A stretch of 62,000 nucleotides of DNA from Symbiodinium natans. Taxonomy: Eukaryota > Sar > Dinophyceae > Suessiales > Symbiodiniaceae. The position numbers and the translations under genes are program-made. Shown here piece after piece: positions 36,591-45,579 of the stretch. The stretch is taken from contig CAJNDS010001879.1 of the NCBI GenBank assembly GCA_905221605.1, positions 304,291 through 366,290 of the forward strand, in the 5' to 3' direction. The notes beneath the pieces are model-generated. The model had not been told where the DNA came from. It was given only the letters and a program-made list of their open reading frames with translations, and searched no databases. Position 1 is the stretch's first letter, and the number at the start of each line of letters is the position of its first letter.

Positions 36591-39160
36591 TTTTCCCTTC
36601 TCTTCTGCTTCCTTTTAACTGATAAAACACAAGAAAGGAACTCATATGATAAAGCAGTGGAAAGGTAAGCAGAGGGTGACTCCTTGCGCGTGAGCCTTTC
36701 CATAATACTCCATCATATTCATCCTCTCGGCCTATCTCTTCTGTTCCTTTCCTTACTCTTCTCCTTCTCATAGTTCTTCCTTTTTGTTTTTCTCATTTCG
36801 AAAAGAAAGACGGAAGGGAGAAACAAGGGAGAGAGAATAGATAAAGAAGAGTGCCATCTTCTCTGCGCCTTGTTTTGTCTCTCCCTCTTCTCTATTCATC
36901 TGTCTTCTATTCTCTTCCTTGCTCTTCCCATTAAATATGCACTCCTTGGTATCTCTCCTCTCTCCTTCTCTCTTCCTCCAACAGATGTGCTTTTGGATCG
37001 TTTTCTGCATCTTCAAGCGAGAAAAAAGGACACAGCCTGCGATTAAAAGGGACGCCCATGTTGGATTGGCAGCAAGCCCAGCTGATGCTCATGATTCTCT
37101 CTCTTTCCCTACACATGGGCGATGGAACGGGTGTCCTTTTCAATCGGTTTCTGCATCTTCAAGAGAAACAGGGACACCCCACAAGAAGGAAAAGCAACAT
37201 AAGAGATAGGGAGGGAAATTGACCCTTTCCTCTCTTCTTATCTGCTATTTTTCTTATTCGCTTCAAAAAGCAACATAAGGGAAAGGGGATTTCCTGAAGA
37301 GGAGAGAGGGAACCTATCTGTGAAAAGCAAGAATGGTTTTTTCTAGTTCGAAAGGGAATAGGGAGAGACAAGGGAGAGATGATATGTACAGCTTTGCGCC
37401 TTATTTTGTGATTCCGTCTCCTTGCTTCCTGTCTCTTCTATTCCTTGCAGCACGCTTCGGGAAACATAGCATCCTTGTTATCTTTCCTCTCTCACTTCCC
37501 TTTCCCTTCTCTTCTTCCGCTTCCTTTTCACTGATAAAACACAAGAAAGGAACTCATATGATAAAGCAGTGAAAAGGTAAGCAGAGGGTGACTCCTTGCG
37601 CGTGAGCCTTTCCATAATACTCCATCATATTCATCCTCTCGGCCTATCTCTTCTGTTCCTTTCCTTACTCTTCTCCTTCTCATAGTTCTTCCTTTTTGTT
37701 TTTCTCATTTCGAAAAGAAAGAGGGAAGGGAGAAACAAGGGAGAGAGAATAGATAAAGAAGAGCGCCATCTTCTCTATTCATCTGTCTTCTATTCTCTTC
37801 CTTGCTCTTCCCATTAAATATGCAATCCTTGGTATCTCTCCTCTCTCCTTCTCTCTTCCTCCAACAGATGTGCTTTTGGATCGTTTTCTGCATCTTCAAG
37901 CGAGAAAAAAGGACACAGAATGCGATTAAAAGGGACGCCCATGTTGGATTGGCAGCAAGCCCAGCTGATGCTCATGATTCTCTCTCTCACCCCACAAGAA
38001 GGAAAAGTAACATAAGAGATAGGGAGGGAAATGAAGAACTCCTCATTGTACTTGGTCATTCCCTTTCCTCTCTTCTTATCTGCCCATTTTCTGTGCGCCT
38101 TGTTTTGTCTCCCCCTCTTCTCCCATCATCTCTCTTCTGGTCTTTTCTTTGCTCTTCCCATTAAAATGCAACCCTTTTTATGTCTCCTCTCTCCTTCTCT
38201 CTCCCTCCTCTTCTCCTGTTCCCTTCTAAACGACAAAAACGCAAGAAAGGAAGAATAAGAGGGGAATGGAGGCCCTGTTCCTTTTCCTCTTTCAATGGAT
38301 GGGGGAAGTGGGCGGAGTTGGCCCCTTGCCCGTACACCCTCCCCATGCTTCAGCAAACCCCTCCTCTCGCCCTATCGCCTCTGTTTTTTTTCCTTGTGCC
38401 CAAACGGAAAACGAAAACGGGTTCCTTTATATGTTCATTGTCCTTCCTTTTGTTTTTTTATTTCACAGGGAAAAGAACCAGAGAAGAGGAAGATAAGAAC
38501 GAGAGGTGAGATGAAAACGGCACCATCTTCTCTTTGCCTTATTTTTGCACCTCCCTCTCCTGTCTTAATTTCTCTTCCACTCTTTTTTTCCATTGCTCTT
38601 CCCATAATATTGCATTCCTTTTGATAACTCACAGGAAATTAAAATGGCCTCCTTGTTGTCTCTCCTCTCTCACTTCCCTTTCCCTTCTCTCCTTCTGTTT
38701 CCTTTTAATTTTAACTGATAAAACACAAGAAAGGAGCTTGTAAAATCAAGCAGTGGAAGGGTAAGCAGAAGGTGACTCCTTGTGCGTGGACCTTTGCCGT
38801 ACTTCACCATACCCCTCTTTTCGGCCTATCTCTTCGGCTCTTTTCCTAACCCTTCTTCTTTTCATCTTTCTTTTTGTTTTTCTCATTTCGAAAAGACAGA
38901 GGGAACGGAGAGATAAGGGAGAGAGGATAGATAAAGAAGAGTACCATCTTCTTTGCGCCTTGTTTTATCTCTCTTCTATTCTTTTCTTGGCTCTTCCCAT
39001 GAAAATCGTGTTCCTCTTATCTTTCCCTCCTTCTCTCCCTTCTCTTCTCCTCACGAGAGCCTTCGACTTTAGGATTGAGGAGAAAAAGAGAAGAGAAAAG
39101 AGGAACTACCTGGTTCTTGTTCCTGAGGCCTCCATAGTACGACTGACGTGACAGCAGCGT
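36591..39160. repeat. Long direct repeats, purine/pyrimidine-rich
   Basis: A segment with GGTAAGCAGAGGGTGACTCC at 36664 recurs at 37576 (offset 912 bp) and, more diverged, at 38760. Also repeated are TTCTCATTTCGAAAAGA and the block around CAGCTGATGCTCATGATTCT (37078 and 37962). Frames here are Ser/Leu/Phe- or Arg/Glu-rich and look non-coding. Confidence 0.75.
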
Positions 39161-39234
39161 ACCCTCGTGGAAACGTGTATGGCTATAAGAAAACCCGAGT
39201 CCCAGCTTCCAAATAGACCCTATTTAAGCCACCC

Positions 39235-39470
39235 ACGGGGGGGGTGGAGGGGGGGGTGAGGGGGGGGGGTGGGGGAGGGGTGGGGGCTGTGGGAGGGGTG
39301 GGGATGTGTGAAACACAAAAGATTGGTCAGGCACTGGGTGGGGCCACAGGGGAAGGGATGGGGGATGGGTAAGTGGAGAGGTGGAGTGGAGGGCGAGGGG
39401 AGCGGGATGGGTAAGTGGAGGTGGTTGCGGTCAGGGCAGGGATGGGGGGGGAAACGTGAAGACGCCGCCC
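39235..39470. repeat. G-rich block, inverted copy of 40405-40508
   Basis: GGCCACAGGGGAAGGGATGG and AACACAAAAGATTGGTCAGG here appear in reverse complement at 40405-40508, and again in that same C-rich orientation at 41198-41310. Confidence 0.8.
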
Positions 39471-39489
39471 CGCTGTTGCTGGGGTCGGA

Positions 39490-39625
39490 TATGTATATAT
39501 ATATATATATATACAGCAAACAAACGGTTCGGTTCGGTTCGGTTACGGTTTCTGTTTCTGCGGTTCGGTTCGGCGGTTCCGGTTTGAGCGACGGTTCCGG
39601 ACGGTTCGGTTCGCGGTTCGCACGG
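39490..39625. repeat. (TA)n plus CGGTT repeats
   Basis: A short (TA)n tract is followed by about 100 bp of CGGTT-type pentamers (GGTTCGGTTCGGTTC, CGGTTCC). Confidence 0.85.
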
Positions 39626-39754
39626 TTCCACAAAAAAACCTCACACCCTGAGCCACCCTAAAACCCCAAGCCCAAAGTCCCCTCAGGAGAGAAGAGAAGA
39701 GTAGCGTAAAGCACTTCGCGAAGAACACTTGGACACGCTCGGGCGGTCTTGAAC

Positions 39755-40380
39755 GCCTCCCAAATACGTACCTTTTTTGGGTCTTTTTGGCCTGAAAACA
39801 GGTCGGGCCGTTCCCGGACCCAATACGTACCTTTTTTGGGTCTTTTTGGGCCTGAAAAGGGCCGTTCCCGGACCGGACCCCCCCCCTCCCAAATACGTAC
39901 CTTTTTTGGGTCTTTTTGGGCTTGCAAACGCCGTAAAGGGCACGTATTTCTTAGGTCGGGCCGTTCCCGGACCGGACCCCCCCCCCACCCGCCGACTCCC
40001 AAATACGTACCTTTTTTGGGTCTTTTTGGGCTTGAAAACGCCGTAAAGGGCACGTATTTCGGGGCCGTCCCCGGACCAATACGTACCTTTTTTGGGTCTT
40101 TTTGGGCCTGAAAAGGGCCGTTCCCGGACCGGACCCCCCCCCCTCCCAAATACGTACCTTTTTTGGGTCTTTTTGGGCTTGAAAACGCCGTAAAGGGCAC
40201 GTATTTCGGAGGTCGGGCCGTTCCCGGACCGGACCCCCCCCCCCCGCCAACCTCCCAAATACGTACCTTTTTTGGGTCTTTTTGGGCCTGAAAACGCCGG
40301 GGGGGGGGTGGGGGGTCCGGTCCTGGAACGGCCCGACCTCCGAAATAGCCCAAAAGACCCAAAAAAAGGTACGTATTTGG
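39755..40380. repeat. About 100-bp tandem repeat with ATACGTACCTTTTTTGGGTC
   Basis: Six or seven units: AATACGTACCTTTTTTGGGT, CTTTTTGGG, a variable middle, GGGCCGTTCCCGGACC and a C-run. The last unit is inverted. The 341- and 248-codon minus-strand frames (KYVPF, KKTQKRYVF repeats) are translations of this array. Confidence 0.85.
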
Positions 40381-41380
40381 GCTCCCCACAACCCTTCCCC
40401 TTCCCAACCATTCCACTCCGCCTCTCCACTTACCCATCCCCCATCCCTTCCCCTGTGGCCCCAACCGCCTACTCCGCCCCTGACCAATCTTTTGTGTTGA
40501 CACATCTCCCCCACCCTCCCCCCCACCCCCCCTCCACATCCCCCTACCGCCTACTCCGACCAATTTTGTTTCAGGGATCCGCCCCCAACTCCCCTGATCA
40601 ATCAAGGATTGCAGCGCACGCCCACCCCCCAAGGCTTTCGCCCCCAACTCCTTAATCCGCCACCAACCCTCTACCGTTGCCACTCCTCCTCTGTTCTGTG
40701 CCCTCTTTCACTCCCACCCTCTCTGCTTCCTATCCTGCTTACCTCCCCTACCCCTTCCCCTCCCTGTCCCCCCTCTCACCGTACCCTCCCCACCCTCTGC
40801 TTACCCACTCCTCCCTGCCACTTCCTCTCCGGCCAGCCACTTACCTCACCTCCTCCACCTACCCCTCCCCCCCACTCCCACCACCACCAACCCCTTCCCC
40901 TGCCCCCCGCTCCCCACCACCCTTCCCCTTCCCACCATTCCACTCCACCTCTCCACTTGCCCATCCTCCCGCTCACCTCCCTCTTGCCCCCCCTTCCGAC
41001 CGCTCCCCTTGACCAATCTTTTAAATGTCCCACCCGCAGGCCTACCCTCTACCGCCTACTCCGCCCCTCACCAATCTCTGCTGTTTTAGGGATTCCAATC
41101 AACGCCCGCCCGCTCTCATCGATGCCCCCCACTCCCGAATCCGCCAACCCTTTCCCCCCTCCCTGCCCCTCCCCACCACCCTTCCCCTTCCCAACCATTC
41201 CACTCCACCTCTCCACACCCATCCTCCATCCCTTCCACTGTGGCCCCACCCCCGCCCGCCGGCCTCCTCCGCCCTGACCAATCTTTTTGTGTTTGAGACA
41301 TCCCCACCCTTCCCATGCCTGCCTACTCCGACCAATTTTCTTGTGTTTCAGGCATCGCCCCCAACTCCCTGGTGAATCAG
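40381..41380. repeat. C-rich degenerate repeats with acceptor-like motifs
   Basis: CCACCC-type low complexity. It includes related blocks ending GACCAATTTTGTTTCAG (about 40559-40575), CTGCTGTTTTAG (41080-41091) and TTTTCTTGTGTTTCAG (41336-41351). The blocks resemble intron 3' ends, but no exon is recognised after them. Confidence 0.6.
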
Positions 41381-42275
41381 GGATTGCAGCTCAGGCGGGC
41401 CTGCTCTGGAGATCGGCCGCAGTACTGCCCACGTCACTGGCCCTTTTGGGGGTCGGCGGCACTGGCGGTAGCCATTAAATCCGGCCCCCGCGCCGCCCGT
41501 GGTCCAGGGCGGAGCCCGCGTCGCACTAAAGCGCTAGCTTTAAGGGGCGAGCGCCCGAGGCGCCGACCCCGCCTAAAATTGCTTCAAATTCGCGCGGGGC
41601 CCTTCGGGAGGCCTCCGAAACGGCATCCAAGGGGACGCAACACGCGGTGGTGCGAAAAGCACGAAAACCTCGTAAAAACCATGGGTTTTTACGAAAAACC
41701 GAGGCCACGAAACACCCGCAGCACCCCATTAAACCCTCACCGGCGCGCATCATCGACCCTAGCTTTTCACATGGGGCGCGCGCCAGGCCGAAACCATGTT
41801 TTTCAAGGTTTGGGGGGGGTACCGGAAGCCCAAAACCAGGCGAGCATCATGAGCATCAGCAGCCCTGGCCCGCGGACCCAAGGCAAGAAAAAACGCTGAA
41901 AAACGCTGAAATCACCGTAAATACCGTGTTTTTATGAGGGTTTTCACGCGTGCCTCCGACCCCCACCCTTGTTGCCCTTGACCCGCCCCCAAAGTGCGCA
42001 TCATCGAAACCCACGTCGGGGGGGGGGTCTGCTGATGCTGCTGATGCGTGGGGGTCCGGGGCATCATCGAGCCATCGTTTCTCATGTGGGCTTCGTGGGC
42101 CTCCGGGCCCACGGCCCAGAGACCCAGCTGATGCTCATGATGCTCGGTTTGGGGGGGTGTTCCAACGGCAGAAAACCTCGTAAATACCGAGTGTTTTGTG
42201 GGTCCACGTAAAAACGCCCCTAAAATCGCTCATTTTACAAGCTCGAACGGCTTCGTGCCTACAAAACACCTGAAC

Positions 42276-42317
42276 AGCAGGACCCCGAATGCCCTTAAGG
42301 GCATTCGGGGTCTTGCT
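42276..42317. other. Perfect 32-bp palindrome with extended stem
   Basis: GACCCCGAATGCCCTT and AAGGGCATTCGGGGTC (42281-42312) are exact reverse complements without a spacer. The pairing extends five more positions with one G-T wobble in RNA. Confidence 0.9.
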
Positions 42318-42555
42318 TTTGGGGGTTTGGTGGGCACGCAAGCGTTCAAGCACATGCAATCGGCGTGTTTAAGCGGGTTTTGGATGGCCTGGGGGAGGCC
42401 GCTGATGCTCATGATGCTCCCTTTCCTGGGTCCCAAAAGGCTTCCCAAGCCCAAAAACACGTGTTTACAGCGTTTTCTGAAGGTTTTTCGAAGGCAAAAC
42501 GCATGCATAGAATGCTTTTAAGGCCCCCAAACCAACCCCACTGATGCTCCTGATG

Positions 42556-42584
42556 CCGCGCGCGCGCGCGCGCGCGCAGGGGGG

Positions 42585-42637
<53 letters not shown>
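42556..42637. repeat. (CG)n tract followed by a 52-G run
   Basis: About 22 bp of alternating CG, then GGGG-C and a 52-base G homopolymer (42586-42637). It is prone to Z-DNA, G-quadruplex structures and assembly error. Confidence 0.9.
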
Positions 42638-43094
42638 CGAAGGCAGGAGAAAGAGAGACAGAGAGGAGGAGAGGACAAAGACACGGGAAAGAGGACAGTG
42701 CCAAGGTTCAAGGTTTCGTGCTTTGGGGGGCGGGGGCCGGCCCGTGCCGCTAGGCCTGAAATCGGGCAGCGCGAGGTCCCCAAAGGACCGAGCAAATGCG
42801 GACCTTTTAACCCGGGTCGTCCCGGGAATAGCCTTGCTGGCCTCTGGCCTTCTGCGAAGCAGAATTAGGCCGGACGCCAGTGCCGCCGACCCCCGTGTGC
42901 CGCCGGTGAACGGTTTTTTTTTCGTGGTTTTTTGCGTCGCCACGGAGGCCCCCAGAGGGCGCGCATCATGAGCATCAGCGGGTCCAGCCCGGGACCCCCA
43001 GGCGCGCATCAGGAGCATCAGCGGCTCCCGGGGCGGGACCCCGGGGGCGCATCAGGAGCATGATGCCCCCCAAAGGGCGGGCATAAGCGACGTG

Positions 43095-43280
43095 TCTAAC
43101 CCATGGCTAGGAAAAAGGGAGTTTAGGGGCCTTATAAAGTGCTTAGAAACGTTAAGGGAGTCTAGGAGCCTCAAACGCTTAGAGATTTGAAGGGAGTTTA
43201 GGGGCCTGAAAATGCTTAGGCTTAGAAACTTAACGCTAGAGATTTTCAGGGAGTTTAGGTGCCTCAACATGCTTAGAAAC
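43095..43280. repeat. Short tandem repeat, GGGAGTTTAGGGGCC units
   Basis: Four imperfect units of about 40-60 bp: GGGAGTTTAGGGGCCT, a variable part, and TGCTTAGAAAC. Confidence 0.75.
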
Positions 43281-43496
43281 TGCTCGCCCCGGGCTTCTGC
43301 GTGCACTGCCCGCCCATGGGCGCAGCCCCTTAAAATTAATATATATAAAAGCTACACCAATGCCAAAGCCCATTGACCCACTCGCACCTCCAGCTGAAAG
43401 CCAAACCTTGCCGCGAAGCGAAAGGCGCGGAGCAGCCGCACCTGCCGACAAGAATTACAGATTTAGGGAGGCCCACCTGCCTACTGCTGGGCCCCA

Positions 43497-43579
43497 ACAA
43501 TTAGAATAGCGTTTTTGGGATCATTTTTAGTATAAGCATAAAGGGACCATAAGGGAATACTATTAGTAATTATTCCGAC
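43497..43579. mobile_element. Family B element, copy B3
   Basis: Aligns with copies B1 and B2; shares ATAAAGGGACCATAAGGGAA and TATTAGTAATTATTCCGAC. It lies outside the telomere-repeat territory. Confidence 0.65.
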
Positions 43580-45579
43580 ATACCAGGGGGGCAGGCCACG
43601 CCATGCTGGGACACGTCCACCCATCCACCCATGCTTCCAACATGTGCTGCTGGCCGTGGGGCGCACACAGATTTGAAAAAATGCTCTTGCTTGAGGCGGG
43701 CCGAGGTCTGACCAGCTACTACTTCCCCTGTGAAGCTGCTCAGAGGAGCCAAAGGGCCGGGTCTTCTTGGAAAGATGCCAGCGCACCACCTCGGCAGATT
43801 GAAGCGGGGCTGAGGCCTTTGCAGGCCTTGGGGCGGGGAGGTTTGGACTGCCAGTGAACACCAGGAAAATGGGGCTCAGCTCTTTCAGCGACTGCGTGAA
43901 GTCCCACGGAAGCCTTTGCTTTGACACCGGGAATGGCGAATGTCTGGCTTGCGCGGGCATTTTAAGAAAGTCACCCTCTGGCCAAACTTGCAGGGATCTT
44001 CTGAAAATGACTCGCGCAGCACCGGCTCCCGTGCAGCGTTCCATCGTTTACTAGCTTTGTCGCAATATGAGCTGCTAGAAACACAAGCACGCTTCGCGAA
44101 TCTCATCGAACACGGTTTTCAAAACCTTCGCTTCCCTGGCAGCATTGCAGCCTGCGTGAGGTGTCCGCACAACACCCGATGACAGGTCTGACCTCGCATC
44201 GGCCACATGTGCTGCAGACAACTCACAATAATACATAATAATATAAAATTATATATATATATATATTTGGAAAATAAGCCGCGACATGCACTTCACCTAG
44301 CTCCGCTGCTTGGGCCGGGACAAGCCCTGGTGGCAGGGATCGAGGACCTCCTCTTCCCCAGCCTCAGAGGATGAGGAGCAAAGTTCTCAGCCTCTTCTTC
44401 GTTCCTGATACGGAAGGATTTCCGAGTCGCTTCGAGATATAGCGCGTTGAAGCTCACGTCCCGGTGTTGGCAGTCCTGTGCCAGAGAGTCCTCTTGACCT
44501 GACGTCGCAGCTGCGCCAGACCTATAAGTCTGTCATGCTATAGCATCACGTGCTCCTCTGCCTTCGCCTCAAGTTGCATCTAGTTGGCCTGTAGCTGCTT
44601 CTACCTTTGAGGGCCAGGCCGCTCTGAGCACCGCTGCCCGGCCTTCACAGGGCAGGAAGGTACCAGAGGACTTGTCGGGAAGGCTCTGAACGCTCTTCAA
44701 AGCCGCGGCTCCGGCACACAAATGCTGGCAGTTGTGTCCACCCGCTTTGGGGACCCATGTGATCAAGTGTGGCTTCTCTCGTGTGGGCCACCCTGACTCG
44801 TTTCTTCAGCTTGCAGTTTGGGCTTCACAAGGCTTCAAAGATCTCCACGGTTTAAGTGTAAGGTGCGTACAAGAATGTGTAAGAGATCCGCACATGGTAT
44901 CCAAAACCTCGCCTCTTACGAAAGCGAAGGAAAAGCGCACAAGACTTCCCAAAACAAGCTGGTTCGGCCTTGGGTCCGCAAGGCTTGTGACGTCCACAGT
45001 CGCCTCTTCACAAGTCGTCGTGCAATTATCGCTCCCAACGTCGTGTGATGATGCATGTAGACATGTGTAAGCGTGTAAGTGCAGCTGTCCCAGCAGAAGA
45101 CCCACCCCGTACCTGCCGCACAGTTGTACAAGGGCTGTGTTCCAGATCGTGACAGCGAACATCTTCTGCCCAAGAGCTAATGGGACACCATGTCTTGCTC
45201 TATTTGGCGAAGCTTGCACTGGCCGGTGACCTTCTACAAGTGGGATGCCTCAACCTTTATGCCGGCCATTAAGTGTTCTGTCTCAGAGCTGCCATAACTC
45301 CACGTTCCCGTAACAAACACAAACACAAACACCAATACAGAAACCAAGCAAAGCCAACAAAACAAAAGTAAACAAACACCAGGCCAATTCATTGACACAC
45401 ACACACACACAGACCCCAGCATCAACGCCTCCAATATCCTTCGTGCAACCTTGACCGTTTAGCTGGTTCGCTCAACCTTTCGTAGGAGGTCATGGCCTGC
45501 CACCCAGAAAATACCAGAAGCCTGACCCCCAACTTTCCGCACGTTCTGCCGCTCCTCGGACAGGGTGAGCTTCACCGTG
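43580..45579. other. Unique sequence with uncertain coding content
   Basis: Minus-strand frames at 44569-44766 (VPKAGGHNCQHLCAGAAALK) and 44806-45219, and a plus-strand frame at 44050-44160 (SQYELLETQARFANLIEHGF), look partly protein-like. I could not link any by splice phase. (TA)n at 44221-44270. Confidence 0.35.

Larger units (their letters stand above)
31786..39229. mobile_element. 7.4-kb satellite mosaic bounded by 34-bp inverted repeats
   Basis: Left end 31786-31819 begins GCTTAAATAGGGTCTATTTG, and the reverse complement of 39196-39229 begins identically. The match continues through GAAGCTGGGA to TCG with one mismatch. Only satellites and repeats lie between. A shorter inverted copy of the left end occurs at 31872-31893, so an alternative is two separate small elements. 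A possible CA/CA target duplication is weak evidence. Confidence 0.5.
41381..43085. repeat. GC-rich region with dispersed GCTGATGCTCATGATGC motif
   Basis: Exact 17-mers lie at 42127-42143 and 42401-42417 (plus) and 41843-41859 and 42963-42979 (minus), with near copies at 42025, 42541, 43005 and 43049. The intervening sequence contains imperfect AAAACCTCGTAAATACCG-type blocks. No convincing gene. Confidence 0.7.

Noticed and set aside
34276-36622. Open frames with SQIASPGP or FDSLEQK repeats
   Set aside because: They follow the 59-bp satellite unit in several frames on both strands, so the frame openness is a by-product of the repeat.
39658-40683. 341-codon minus-strand frame
   Set aside because: It runs across the 100-bp tandem repeat (KYVPF, KKTQKRYVF repeats) and the low-complexity G/C block.
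42409-43018. Poly-proline / poly-glycine frames
   Set aside because: They are produced by the 52-G homopolymer and its flanks.
43672-43740. Cytochrome b5-like LLLEAGRGLTSYY on the plus strand
   Set aside because: The heme-binding HPGG motif is missing and the rest of the domain does not follow.
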